A stretch of 64,000 nucleotides of DNA, from contig NZ_BHXQ01000002.1 of assembly GCF_003990915.1 (NCBI RefSeq), positions 186,001-250,000 on the forward strand, in the 5' to 3' direction. The stretch is from Chryseotalea sanaruensis. GTDB lineage: Bacteria; Bacteroidota; Bacteroidia; Cytophagales; Cyclobacteriaceae. Of the stretch, positions 1 through 8,248 are shown in pieces (position 1 is the first letter of the stretch; the number at the start of each line of letters is the position of its first letter). A program made the translations under genes and the position numbers. The notes beneath the pieces were generated by a model. That model had not been told where the DNA came from. It made no database searches and worked only from the letters and a program-made list of their open reading frames with translations.

Positions 1-918
1 GGCATCTATTTCATAGCCGAAAAGCAATACAGTCGTCACTAGCTGCACCCATATCATTAATGCAATAAGTACACCAATGGAGCCATAAATTTTATTGTAA
101 CTACCAAAATGTGTGATGTAGTACGAGAATCCATATGAAACACCCATAGTACCCAGCGTTGCAATAAGTGACCCTAACGAAAAGAAACGCCAGTCGTAAT
201 GGATTGCCGGACCGAAGTAATAAATGGTGGCTATTGCCAAAAAGAAAACAATAAAAATAACAACAAAACGAAGCACGAAGAGGAGATACAAAGTATATGT
301 ATCAGCATTAAGCCAGGCAAATTCCGGCAGGTAAGCCAATACGTAATCTAATACTAACTGCCCTACTACGAGCAGTATAACTGCCAGAAATAAAACCAAC
401 GATAAATTCAAAGTAAGCCCTGTGGCAATAAGTCTTGTTTTTATCAAGCCTCTTTTTTCTTGTGTATTATAGCAGGCATTGAAAGCACGCATCAGCGCCA
501 TCATACCATTGGTAGCTAAAAAAAGTGCAAAGAGTACACCAAATGTCAATAAGCCTCCTCGCGAATTACCTATAATATCCTCTATAGTGGAAGCCACCAC
601 TTCATACATACTTTGTGGCATCATACTTCCCAAAAACTCCATAATGCTGTTGGTGTTCACATCTGGAATTACGCTGCTGATGTAGGGAATAAGTGTGAAT
701 AAAAAGATAATGGTGGGGAAAATGGCTAGTATGAAGTTGTAGGCTACGCCATTGGCACGGTCCAGTATATCATCTTCTTTTATATTCTTAAAAAAAATCT
801 TGATGACACTATACAGTGAAACCTGTCGCTTCTTACTCATGTGCACGCGCCTGAGCAGGTCTACAAAGCGTTGCCCTTGTCCGTATTTAAAAAGATATTT
901 TTTATGACTGTACTTCAT
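1..918 (-). CDS. YihY/BrkB-family inner membrane protein (3' end outside window)
   Basis: The 306 codons seen give a polytopic membrane protein of the YihY/virulence factor BrkB family (UPF0761). The cytoplasmic N-terminus is rich in Lys and Arg and is followed by the family segment around NGVAYNFILAIFPTIIF, then by several hydrophobic helices. The stop codon is not in the window; since the family is usually about 300-330 residues, little is missing. The ATG at 918 overlaps the stop of the upstream thioesterase gene (ATGA), so the two are probably translationally coupled. The biochemical role of the family is not settled; the early link with RNase BN was withdrawn. The identification is from recalled family sequence. 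Confidence 0.85.
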   Translation of the reverse strand, partial: MKYSHKKYLFKYGQGQRFVDLLRRVHMSKKRQVSLYSVIKIFFKNIKEDDILDRANGVAYNFILAIFPTIIFLFTLIPYISSVIPDVNTNSIMEFLGSMMPQSMYEVVASTIEDIIGNSRGGLLTFGVLFALFLATNGMMALMRAFNACYNTQEKRGLIKTRLIATGLTLNLSLVLFLAVILLVVGQLVLDYVLAYLPEFAWLNADTYTLYLLFVLRFVVIFIVFFLAIATIYYFGPAIHYDWRFFSLGSLIATLGTMGVSYGFSYYITHFGSYNKIYGSIGVLIALMIWVQLVTTVLLFGYEIDA

Positions 919-1322
919 TCAAAATAAGGTTTCAATACATTTACCATAGCTTGTGGTGCACGGCATGGTCGGTTGCTTTTCATATCTACAAACACCAATT
1001 GTGTTTCGCCTTCGTTAATCAGTTTTTGCTGCTCGTTAAATATTTCGTAATAAAAACGAATGCGTACACCTGGCATTTCTTTAATGGTGGTGCGTAATGT
1101 CAGCAACTCATCATACCGTGCCGGTGCTTTGTAGCGTGTGCTGTGTTCCGTTACGGGCATCATTACACCCATGTCTTCTAATTGCTTATAGGTCAATCCA
1201 AGCTGTCGCAGACTTTCCACACGTGCCACTTCGTAGTACATGGCGTAGTTGCCATAGTATACGTAACCCATCTGGTCTGTTTCTGCATAACGTACTCTAA
1301 CACTTGTTTCTGATACGTACAT
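915..1322 (-). CDS. Acyl-CoA thioesterase, YbgC/4-hydroxybenzoyl-CoA thioesterase (hotdog) family
   Basis: A 135-residue single hotdog-fold protein, the usual size for the YbgC/FadM group, which hydrolyses acyl-CoA or acyl-ACP thioesters. The active-site signature RYAETDQMGYVYYGNY lies at residues 11-26, with Asp16 as the expected catalytic residue. It is the middle gene of an overlapping operon. Its ATG overlaps the stop of mltG by one base (TAATG), and its own stop overlaps the BrkB-like start by four bases. The substrate cannot be read from sequence. Confidence 0.85.
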   Translation of the reverse strand: MYVSETSVRVRYAETDQMGYVYYGNYAMYYEVARVESLRQLGLTYKQLEDMGVMMPVTEHSTRYKAPARYDELLTLRTTIKEMPGVRIRFYYEIFNEQQKLINEGETQLVFVDMKSNRPCRAPQAMVNVLKPYFE

Positions 1323-2392
1323 TACTTTTTTGCTCCTGCTCTTCGCAATTGTTTTCCCTTTTCTATTTCAATTTCCAATGCTCGCTGGTAGCGTTTAGCA
1401 TTGTTTATTTGCTGGCGATAATTATCTGTAAAATTGTGATATCCGGAAAAATCTTCCTTGGCACACATGTACAAATAGTTATTTACATCATGGTTCAATA
1501 CTGCATCAACACAATTTACCCTTGGCATGTTTATAGGACCAGGCGGTAAACCGGCATACTTATAAGTATTATAAGGCGAATCTATTTCCTTATGCTCATT
1601 TAACACACGCTTCAAACTAAAATCTCCCGAGGCAAATACAAGTGTTGGATCGGCCTGCAAAGGCATGTCTTGTTTTAACCTGTTCAAATAAAGACCGGCA
1701 ATTACTGGTGCTTCATCTTGCTTCATGGCTTCTGCCTGCACAATTGAAGCCAAAATAGAAACCTCCACTGGTGAAAGTCCTAATTGTGCTGCTTTGGCTT
1801 TGCGTTCATCATTCCAAAATATTACATACTCATCGTACATTCGTTCCATCAATGCATCGGGCAATATGTTATAATATACTTCGTAGGTATTGGGTATAAA
1901 CATACACATGAGGTTGTCTTTGTTGAAACCGTATTTGTTGTTCATCGAAAATTTTACCGCTGCTGCTTCAAACTCATCGGGGCGCATGCTCAGGTTGGTG
2001 GTTATCTTCTCAGCCAAATCTTTAAGCAAGCGCACATTGTTAAAAGTAATGCGCACAGGTTCTTGTTTCCCCAAACGCAATAATCGTATAGCCTGCAGGT
2101 TGGTCATGTTGGCTTTTAATATAAAACGACCCGGCTTTACTTTTTTATCGTAGTCCATCATTCTGGATAAAAAAGCGAAGGACATTAAGTCTTGCACATA
2201 ATCGCCTTCATGTAAGATCTTTTGCACAGTTTTAAAGTCAGCATCGTTAGGTATTACAATCATCCTGTCTTCTTTACCCACCAAAAAATTAGGCGTGTAA
2301 ATGATCTGATAGGCGTAAAAGCCAAAGGAGATCAGCAACATGGAAAATAAAAGAAAGAAAATGAGCTTTTTCTCAGGCTTCATAACAAACAT
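1322..2392 (-). CDS. mltG: Endolytic murein transglycosylase MltG (YceG-like)
   Basis: A 356-residue protein with one N-terminal membrane anchor (about residues 10-30), a LysM-like region and a YceG catalytic domain. MltG cleaves nascent glycan strands near the inner membrane and is thought to set strand length. The catalytic Glu is expected in ASIVQAEA near residue 220. Other family landmarks are the LQADPTLVFA and YAGLPPGPI segments. This is the first gene of a tightly overlapping operon with the thioesterase and the BrkB-like protein. A second in-frame ATG three codons downstream (2383) is an equally possible start. Confidence 0.93.
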   Translation of the reverse strand: MFVMKPEKKLIFFLLFSMLLISFGFYAYQIIYTPNFLVGKEDRMIVIPNDADFKTVQKILHEGDYVQDLMSFAFLSRMMDYDKKVKPGRFILKANMTNLQAIRLLRLGKQEPVRITFNNVRLLKDLAEKITTNLSMRPDEFEAAAVKFSMNNKYGFNKDNLMCMFIPNTYEVYYNILPDALMERMYDEYVIFWNDERKAKAAQLGLSPVEVSILASIVQAEAMKQDEAPVIAGLYLNRLKQDMPLQADPTLVFASGDFSLKRVLNEHKEIDSPYNTYKYAGLPPGPINMPRVNCVDAVLNHDVNNYLYMCAKEDFSGYHNFTDNYRQQINNAKRYQRALEIEIEKGKQLRRAGAKK

Positions 2393-2480
2393 TAAAAGTC
2401 AAAAATACACAATACAACTAGTCCCGGAAACAACCTTCTAACGATCTGGTACAAAACTTGTTCCTCCAAAAACAGACTAA

Positions 2481-2550
2481 ACAATTACGTAATTGACCAT
2501 TTGGGCCTTCTACAATTACAGCATTTGGCTTACCTTAGTTGAACAATTAC
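2481..2550. promoter_or_regulatory. Three ACAATTAC repeats at exact 31-bp spacing in a divergent promoter region
   Basis: The octamer ACAATTAC occurs at 2481-2488, 2512-2519 and 2543-2550, each 31 bp from the next. The first copy is half of a perfect 14-bp palindrome at 2482-2495 (CAATTACGTAATTG). The array lies between mltG (minus) and the small membrane protein gene at 2579 (plus). About three helical turns separate the copies, as expected for a protein binding one face of the helix. No regulator is identified. Confidence 0.45.
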
Positions 2551-2578
2551 CGATAACTCAGCTCCACACAATAAACCT

Positions 2579-2968
2579 ATGATCTTTTTCAAAAAAATTC
2601 TGCGCTGGGCGCTTATCATTTTCTTGGTTGGCTTTACCGCCCTTTATACTTTCTATTATTTCGCTGTATTTGAAGAGGGGGTAATGGCCGGAAGGGTATT
2701 AAGTATTACCGAAAGGGGTATGTTTTTCAAAACTTATGAGGGTAAGTTAAGTGTAGAATCCTTCGGCTCGCTTAAAGGGGTGAGCCCCATAGCTGAAACA
2801 CGTGATTTTTCTGTGGAGTCGGACGAAACCACTGTTATTAAAGATCTGGAAAGTGCGGCTGCCGCTGGTGAACGTGTAAATTTGCGTTTTATAAGAAGGT
2901 ACAGGACCTTTCCATGGCGGGGTGAAACGAAGTATTTTGTAATTGGCGTTGAGAAAACCAAACCTTGA
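2579..2968 (+). CDS. Small membrane-anchored protein of unknown function
   Basis: A 129-residue protein with an N-terminal transmembrane segment (about residues 8-30) and a soluble domain with beta-strand character ending in RYRTFPWRGETKYFVIGV. Proteins of this size and pattern are common in Cytophagales. From memory, databases sometimes label them 6-phosphogluconate dehydrogenase, but no nucleotide-binding motif is visible and the protein is far too short for that enzyme. The gene starts 29 bp after the last repeat of the array at 2481-2550. The histidine-kinase-like gene follows 41 bp downstream on the same strand. Confidence 0.7.
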   Translation: MIFFKKILRWALIIFLVGFTALYTFYYFAVFEEGVMAGRVLSITERGMFFKTYEGKLSVESFGSLKGVSPIAETRDFSVESDETTVIKDLESAAAAGERVNLRFIRRYRTFPWRGETKYFVIGVEKTKP

Positions 2969-3009
2969 TTTTAGCATATTGCTAACTTACGCCCTGTCTG
3001 CCCCAAGTT

Positions 3010-3951
3010 ATGGACTTCAAAAAATTATTCGGTGCTCATCCCTGGCTACAGGAGCTTGCTTTTGTTTGCCTCTTTGGATTGCTCTCAGCCCTTATGGGAA
3101 TGGTGGAGTTTCAGATGCCAGGCTTTAGCGGTAATGCAACCGACTTAAGGGAAATTCCTATCCTGATCAGCGTTGTATACTTGCGTCATTTCATCTCCAT
3201 AATAGGCGTTATACTTTTTTCTGTGCTTAGCATGCACGAAGAGGGCGCTTTTATTTCGTATTTTCTAATGCACTTTGCTGCTGCCATTTTTTTATGGTTT
3301 GCTTATCAAAAAATCAAAAGCAATCATAATTTCAACAACTTTAAAGTGGGTGTTAGCTGGTCGTCTATAACGCTTGTTTACTACGCCATCATTATTCCTG
3401 TTTACATCATATCAGAAAATATTTTCCAGAACAATTCTTTACCTTTCTATGCTTCTGTAGTATCAATGACAACTACTGCAAAGTTTGAAATCATCACAAC
3501 TGGTTTGGTTACATCCTTGTATATCATTCAAAATAATATACGTAAGCAGTTACGGGAGCATAAAATTAATCTTGAACGCATTGTTAAAGAAAGAACAATG
3601 GCACTGACTGATAGCAATCAACAATTATTAACACTAAATGAAGAGCTCACTTCATCTACCGAAGAAGTAAGGGCATTAAATGAAAACCTTGAAAAGATTG
3701 TTCATAGCAGAACGGAAAAAATCAATACACAACTTAAGCAGTTGGAGAAATATGCACACATGAATTCGCATGAGGTGCGCGGCCCGCTGGCAAGGGTTCT
3801 GGGCCTGGTTGGTTTAATAAAAATAGACAAGCAAAATGGTGCCGATCCAGCGATTATCGACAAACTTGAGGTGGCAGCAGAAGAACTTGATGAGGTGGTG
3901 AAGAAAATGAATTTGCTGTTGGAGATAGAAGTTGATAGAAAGAATATTTAG
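3010..3951 (+). CDS. Membrane histidine-kinase-like protein with HisKA domain but no ATPase domain
   Basis: 313 residues. The first ~190 form a membrane sensor module with about five or six hydrophobic helices. Residues ~190-240 are a predicted coiled coil. Residues ~243-310 are a HisKA dimerisation/phosphoacceptor domain with H-box MNSHEVRGPLARVLG, phosphoacceptor His254. The reading frame stops right after the second helix of that domain, and no N, G1 or G2 boxes of a HATPase domain follow in any frame. It may be phosphorylated in trans, or act as a dimerising sensor or phosphatase. The stop codon merges into the GAATTTA tandem repeat. Confidence 0.8.
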   Translation: MDFKKLFGAHPWLQELAFVCLFGLLSALMGMVEFQMPGFSGNATDLREIPILISVVYLRHFISIIGVILFSVLSMHEEGAFISYFLMHFAAAIFLWFAYQKIKSNHNFNNFKVGVSWSSITLVYYAIIIPVYIISENIFQNNSLPFYASVVSMTTTAKFEIITTGLVTSLYIIQNNIRKQLREHKINLERIVKERTMALTDSNQQLLTLNEELTSSTEEVRALNENLEKIVHSRTEKINTQLKQLEKYAHMNSHEVRGPLARVLGLVGLIKIDKQNGADPAIIDKLEVAAEELDEVVKKMNLLLEIEVDRKNI

Positions 3952-3985
3952 AATTTAGAATTTAGAATTTAGAATTTAGAATTTA
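3951..3985. repeat. Five tandem copies of the heptamer GAATTTA
   Basis: Five perfect head-to-tail copies run from the last base of the histidine-kinase-like gene into the 3' end of the hemolysin III gene. The last codons of that gene (minus strand) read through part of the repeat. One inverted copy (TAAATTC) follows at 3987-3993. Similar AATTTAGAATTT or TCAAATTTTC strings recur in other spacers of this window. Confidence 0.9.
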
Positions 3986-4622
3986 ATAAATTCAGTACCG
4001 AAAAGAAGTGCAGCACACTTCCACCCAATACAAATAAATGCCACACACTGTGGTTATACTTTACCTGATCGCGCAAAAAGAAAATAGTGCCAAGGGTATA
4101 AGAAACTCCTCCCACAATTAAAAATAGAAAGCTTGTAAAACTAATGGCTTCATACAAAGGCTTAATCGCTATTATTATAACCCAACCCATCAATACATAC
4201 AGAATAGTAGAGAGCCGAACTTTACTGCCTACAGAAATTGCTTTCACTATCGCACCAAGTACTGCACAAGCCCAGACTATACCAAATACTGTCCAGCCTA
4301 TCCAGCCGCGAAGGGCTGTTAAGCAAAAAGGTGTGTAGGTTCCGGCTATTAACAGGTAAATAGAAATGTGATCGAATTTATGAAATAAGTGCTTGGCGCG
4401 ACCAGGTGTAAAACTGTGGTATAGAGTAGACGCAAAATAGAGTAGCACAAGGGTGGTACCGAAAACTGAAAAACTGACCACGTGCCATGCTGTACCATGC
4501 ATAGCCGCCATAACAATAAGCACTACTAATGCTGCAATGGCGAGTAAAGCACCAATACCGTGTGTAATGGCATTGGCGATTTCTTCACCTGTGCTCATTT
4601 GTTTATCCTGCTTGATAGCCAT
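3969..4622 (-). CDS. Hemolysin III family membrane protein (PAQR/YqfA-like)
   Basis: A 217-residue seven-helix membrane protein of the hemolysin III (TrhA/YqfA, PAQR-like) family. Family features are the N-terminal EEIANAITHGIGALLAI, the STLYHSF motif after the second helix and the C-terminal WHLFVLGGSVLHFF, whose His residues are the presumed metal ligands. Bacterial members have been linked to membrane homeostasis; true haemolytic activity is doubtful. The C-terminal residues NSKF are encoded in the GAATTTA repeat, so the exact C-terminus may vary between strains. The start lies 29 bp downstream of the era stop, suggesting co-transcription. Confidence 0.9.
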   Translation of the reverse strand: MAIKQDKQMSTGEEIANAITHGIGALLAIAALVVLIVMAAMHGTAWHVVSFSVFGTTLVLLYFASTLYHSFTPGRAKHLFHKFDHISIYLLIAGTYTPFCLTALRGWIGWTVFGIVWACAVLGAIVKAISVGSKVRLSTILYVLMGWVIIIAIKPLYEAISFTSFLFLIVGGVSYTLGTIFFLRDQVKYNHSVWHLFVLGGSVLHFFSVLNLLNSKF

Positions 4623-4651
4623 TTAAAACACTTTTAACTTACAATGTTATA

Positions 4652-5536
4652 CTACTCTAAATATCCGAATTGCTTCAGCTTAAATCTTTCTTTGCGCCAG
4701 TTATCAGCAACTTTTACATGGGTTTCCAAATGGATTTTTTTCTTGAAGAATGACTCCATGTCCTGTCGTGCCTCGATGCCTACTTTTTTTAGTGAGCTTC
4801 CGGCTTTGCCAATTAAAATGCCTTTTTGCGAATCGCGCTCTACATAAATCTGTGCACGTACCCGGATAATGTCTTCGGCTTCTTTGAAAGATTCAATCAC
4901 CACCTCGGCACTGTACGGGATCTCTTGTCCGTAATTATAAAATATTTTCTCGCGAATAATTTCGGCTGCAAAGAATCGCTCCGAGCGATCCGTTAAATCA
5001 TCTTGTGGAAAATAAGGTGGGTGGACAGGCAACACACTTTGAACCACCGGCAAAATCTTATCTACATTTTTCTTTTTAGCAGCACTAACTGGTATCGCTT
5101 GCTGTATGTTGGTAAACTTTGTCTTCCAGAAATTAATTTTTTCTTCTACCGATTCCTCCTTTTTTGCCAGGTCTATTTTGTTAAGGATCAGCACAACCGG
5201 ACATTTAACTCTATTGATCCGGTCGATCATGTATTCTTCAATAGTGTCGTCCCAGGCAATCACCAATAAAACCAAGTCAGCATCTTCAAGCGATACTTTT
5301 ACAAAGTTCATCATGGCTTCGTGCAAAGCATACTTAGGTTCTAACATGCCCGGTGTGTCGCTATACACAATCTGCATTTCCGGTGTGTTGATCATACCCA
5401 TAATGCGGTGCCTGGTGGTTTGCGCTTTGGGGGTAACAATAGACAACTGCTCACCTACCAGTAAATTCATGAGGGTGGACTTACCTGCATTGGGCTTACC
5501 GATAATGCTTACGAAACCTGCTTTAAATTCTGTCAT
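4652..5536 (-). CDS. era: GTPase Era
   Basis: A 294-residue ribosome-assembly GTPase of full family length. It has the G1 motif GKPNAGKST near residue 13, G3 DTPGM, G4 NKID and a C-terminal KH domain around GILIGKAGSSLKKVG, which binds the 3' end of 16S rRNA. Era acts in the cytoplasm and at the membrane in maturation of the 30S subunit. A -7 box (TACCTTTG, minus strand) lies about 95 bp upstream of the start. Confidence 0.97.
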   Translation of the reverse strand: MTEFKAGFVSIIGKPNAGKSTLMNLLVGEQLSIVTPKAQTTRHRIMGMINTPEMQIVYSDTPGMLEPKYALHEAMMNFVKVSLEDADLVLLVIAWDDTIEEYMIDRINRVKCPVVLILNKIDLAKKEESVEEKINFWKTKFTNIQQAIPVSAAKKKNVDKILPVVQSVLPVHPPYFPQDDLTDRSERFFAAEIIREKIFYNYGQEIPYSAEVVIESFKEAEDIIRVRAQIYVERDSQKGILIGKAGSSLKKVGIEARQDMESFFKKKIHLETHVKVADNWRKERFKLKQFGYLE

Positions 5537-5629
5537 GCGGTAGATTTAACAATAATAATTTGCTTAAAGTATCGAATGACTTCGCTTGCTATGTTGATCG
5601 CAAACAAAACCATTTTTTACAGTGCAAAA

Positions 5630-5637
5630 CAAAGGTA
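5630..5637 (-). promoter_or_regulatory. Probable era promoter, -7 box TACCTTTG
   Basis: Minus-strand TACCTTTG matches the Bacteroidota -7 consensus TAnnTTTG. It lies upstream of era and diverges from the tRNA promoter a few bases away. A clear -33 TTTG is not seen at the expected distance. Confidence 0.5.
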
Positions 5638-5640
5638 CGA

Positions 5641-5672
5641 TTTGTTTTTGTGGGCATATCGTTCTACTTTTG
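5641..5672 (+). promoter_or_regulatory. Promoter of the initiator tRNA (TTTG-N20-TACTTTTG)
   Basis: TTTG at 5641-5644 and TACTTTTG at 5665-5672 are separated by 20 bp. This matches the Bacteroidota -33/-7 promoter (TTTG and TAnnTTTG, about 19-23 bp apart). It implies a start near 5680 and a 5' leader of about 75 nt before the tRNA. Confidence 0.7.
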
Positions 5673-5755
5673 TGCAACAATCGAAAGATAGTGTCCCATT
5701 TGAAACCGGGAGCCGTTCGTTAGTTATGTTTCGAACTACGCTATTGCGATAAAAT

Positions 5756-5828
<73 letters not shown>

Positions 5829-5835
5829 CTCGATC

Positions 5836-5865
5836 AAAGAGCGATATTTCGGTATCGCTCTTTTT
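5836..5865 (+). terminator. Intrinsic terminator of the tRNA gene
   Basis: An 11-bp perfect stem AAAGAGCGATA/TATCGCTCTTT with loop TTTCGG is followed by further T residues, 7 nt after the tRNA. Confidence 0.9.
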
Positions 5866-5946
5866 ATTTTGTCAGGCTTCTACCTGCTGGGTCTGGCAGC
5901 AGTTTTAACCAAATGGTTAAAACGCTTTCAAAACCTTAATTAACTC

Positions 5947-7257
5947 ATGGCAAACATCGTTGCAATCGTAGGCCGCCCTAATGTTGGCAAATCTACCTTC
6001 TTCAATCGTCTCATCGAAAAACGTGAGGCTATTATGGATGACGAGTCGGGCGTTACCCGCGATCGTCACTATGGCTATGCCGAATGGACTGGCCATTTCT
6101 TTACAGTAATTGATACCGGAGGATATGTAACCGGATCGGAAGACAAGTTTGAATCGCAAATCAGAAAGCAGGTAAAACTGGCTATTGATGAAGCTTCGGC
6201 TGTTATCTTTTTAGTAGACATCCGCGATGGTGTAACTGGCATGGATAAAGATTTCGCCAATGTATTGCGCACCTCTAAAAAGCCGCTTTTTATCGCTGCC
6301 AACAAAACAGACACGCCAGATAAAACTATGCTGGCAAATGAGTTTTATGAATTAGGGCTTGAAGCTGAAATCTTCCCTGTTTCGGCTGAAAATGGTAGTG
6401 GAACTGGGGAATTACTAGATGAATTGGTTAAAACTTTTGAAACCCCAGGTGTAGAAGATCCGAATGCAGGCATTCCTAAAATCTCCATTCTTGGTCGTCC
6501 TAACGTGGGCAAGTCTTCATTGATCAATGCTTTATTAGGTGAAGAAAGAAGTATAGTAACGGATGAAGCTGGTACAACCCGAGACTCTATCCACTCACAT
6601 TATAAAATGTATAACAAACATTTTATCCTGATTGATACTGCTGGTATTCGTAAAAAGGGTAAGGTTAGAGATGATATTGAGTTTTATTCTGTACTCCGTT
6701 CGCTTCGTGCACTCGAAGAATCGGATGTTGTAATAATTGTGATCGATGCCCAACAAGGTATGGAATCACAGGATGTAAACCTGATCAGTTTGGCCGAACG
6801 CCAGGGTAAGGGTATTGTAATTATGATTAACAAATGGGATTTGATAGAAAAGGATTCCAAGACTGCAGAAAAGTTTAAGCAGGATATGATGGAACGCTTG
6901 GCCCCCATCGATTACATACCCATGATTTTTGCCTCCGTACTGGAGAAGCAGCGTATTTTCCAAGTCGTAGAAAAAGCCATGCAGGTGTTCGAAAACAAGA
7001 GTAAGAAAATTCCAACCAGTAAATTGAATGATATTTTGCTGCGTGAAATCCAGCATAACCCTCCCGCATCGGTACGTGGAAAGTTTGTTCAGATAAAGTA
7101 CGTTACTCAGGTAAACGCACGATATCCATCGTTTGCATTCTTTACCAACATGCCACAATTCATTATGGAGTCGTATGAACGCTTTTTAGAGAACAAAATC
7201 CGCGATCATTTTGATTTTGAGGGGGTTCCGGTAAGATTAATCTTTAAGAAAAAATAA
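5947..7257 (+). CDS. der: Ribosome biogenesis GTPase Der (EngA)
   Basis: 436 residues with two tandem GTPase domains followed by a C-terminal KH-like domain, the architecture specific to Der. The first P-loop GRPNVGKST is at about residue 9 and the second GRPNVGKSS at about residue 183. Each domain has its DTGG or DTAGI switch II and NKTD or NKWD G4 motif. Der is needed for 50S subunit maturation. The gene follows the tRNA terminator and so needs its own start or read-through. It lies close to era, another ribosome GTPase, but on the opposite strand. Confidence 0.97.
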   Translation: MANIVAIVGRPNVGKSTFFNRLIEKREAIMDDESGVTRDRHYGYAEWTGHFFTVIDTGGYVTGSEDKFESQIRKQVKLAIDEASAVIFLVDIRDGVTGMDKDFANVLRTSKKPLFIAANKTDTPDKTMLANEFYELGLEAEIFPVSAENGSGTGELLDELVKTFETPGVEDPNAGIPKISILGRPNVGKSSLINALLGEERSIVTDEAGTTRDSIHSHYKMYNKHFILIDTAGIRKKGKVRDDIEFYSVLRSLRALEESDVVIIVIDAQQGMESQDVNLISLAERQGKGIVIMINKWDLIEKDSKTAEKFKQDMMERLAPIDYIPMIFASVLEKQRIFQVVEKAMQVFENKSKKIPTSKLNDILLREIQHNPPASVRGKFVQIKYVTQVNARYPSFAFFTNMPQFIMESYERFLENKIRDHFDFEGVPVRLIFKKK

Positions 7258-7270
7258 TTTTTATCATTCT

Positions 7271-7304
7271 TTTGCATAGTTCCTTTAATAAAGGCTTATC
7301 TTTG
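7271..7304 (+). promoter_or_regulatory. Promoter of the small VDSA lipoprotein (TTTG-N22-TATCTTTG)
   Basis: TTTG at 7271-7274 and TATCTTTG at 7297-7304 fit the Bacteroidota promoter consensus with a 22-bp spacer. The start codon is 25 bp downstream of the -7 box. Confidence 0.65.
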
Positions 7305-7329
7305 CGGCACATTAAAATACCTGTATACT

Positions 7330-7521
7330 ATGAAAAAATTATTCGCACTTGTAGCTGTAGCAGCTTTTGCAGTTGCTTTCACAGCTTGTGGTGGAAAGAA
7401 AGTTGAAGAAGCCGCTGCTACTGTAGATTCTACAGCTGCTGCTGTTGTTGATTCAGCTACTACTGTTGTTGACTCTGCTACTGTTGTTGTAGATTCAGCT
7501 GCTGCTGTTGTAGCTCAGTAA
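7330..7521 (+). CDS. Small VDSA-repeat lipoprotein
   Basis: A 63-residue protein. A lipoprotein signal peptide ends in the lipobox AFTAC (Cys20). The mature part is almost only Ala, Val, Thr, Asp and Ser, built on repeats of the type VDSATTV that recur four times at about 7-8 residues. The DNA of this part is correspondingly repetitive, with GTTGTTGAYTCWGCT-like units. The gene has its own promoter and terminator, so it is probably a strongly expressed single-gene unit. It may be an abundant envelope lipoprotein. No named family is recognised. Confidence 0.75.
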   Translation: MKKLFALVAVAAFAVAFTACGGKKVEEAAATVDSTAAAVVDSATTVVDSATVVVDSAAAVVAQ

Positions 7522-7549
7522 TCAATCGACTTCGATTGCATTTCCCGGG

Positions 7550-7577
7550 AAGGCTTTAGAAATCTAAAGCCTTTTTT
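7550..7577 (+). terminator. Intrinsic terminator of the VDSA lipoprotein gene
   Basis: Stem AAGGCTTTAGA/TCTAAAGCCTT with a two-base loop, running into a T tract. Confidence 0.9.
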
Positions 7578-7609
7578 ATTTTCCTAACACTTGTTTTCTT
7601 TGGCAAAAC

Positions 7610-8248
7610 ATGCCAAAAGCCAGCGACTCATCTAGCATTCAAGCTATTCTTACGCAGCACTTGCCCCCACAGGCAGTTGCTTACGCCTATTTACTCTGGC
7701 AACAAAGTCCATTTCAACTTAAGCTTACTAAAAGCAGACAAAGTAAAGTCGGTGATTTCTCTTGCCGTCATAATTCCACTCAGGTGCAAATCACACTTAA
7801 CCACGACCTGAACCCTTATTTGTTTTTGCTAACGTATGTTCATGAGGTTGCTCATTTAAGGGTTTACCTGGCTCACGGAAGCCGAGCAGAAGCACACGGA
7901 AGTGAATGGAAGGATTCATTTAAACAACTGTTAGCACCGCTACTGCAAGAAACCATTTTCCCTGACGACATTTTATTGGAGCTAAGAAGGCACATGGTTA
8001 ATCCGAAGGCTAGTTCTTTTGCGGACGTAACGCTAACGCAACGGCTACGCGCATACGATGCTAACCGAAAGTCGATGCCCTTGCTATCTTCTTTGCCTGA
8101 AGGGAGTATTTTTAAACTGCAGGGTCGCTATTTTAAAAAGGGTAAGCTTCGCAGAACAAGAGTGCTTTGTCTTGAAATGAAAACTAAAAGAAATTATCTG
8201 GTACCAGCAGAAGCAGAAGTAAGTGATGTGCAGTTGGCCTTGTTGTAG
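7610..8248 (+). CDS. SprT-like zinc metalloprotein
   Basis: 212 residues with an HExxH zinc site HEVAH at residues 78-82, followed by a third-ligand region HGSEWK, as in SprT-like and Spartan-type metallopeptidases. The C-terminal part (about 145-212) is basic and resembles the zinc-ribbon or SH3-like tail of the family but lacks its Cys pairs. Bacterial SprT-like proteins are uncharacterised; eukaryotic relatives remove DNA-protein crosslinks. The start at 7610 gives a normal N-terminus. Confidence 0.82.
   Translation: MPKASDSSSIQAILTQHLPPQAVAYAYLLWQQSPFQLKLTKSRQSKVGDFSCRHNSTQVQITLNHDLNPYLFLLTYVHEVAHLRVYLAHGSRAEAHGSEWKDSFKQLLAPLLQETIFPDDILLELRRHMVNPKASSFADVTLTQRLRAYDANRKSMPLLSSLPEGSIFKLQGRYFKKGKLRRTRVLCLEMKTKRNYLVPAEAEVSDVQLALL

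Noticed and set aside
1784..2153. Plus-strand frames of 87-99 codons inside mltG
   Set aside because: Shadows on the opposite strand of a well-supported gene; low-complexity sequence without a family pattern.
3951..3985. CRISPR-like tandem repeat
   Set aside because: Seven-base units with no spacers and no cas genes; a simple tandem repeat.
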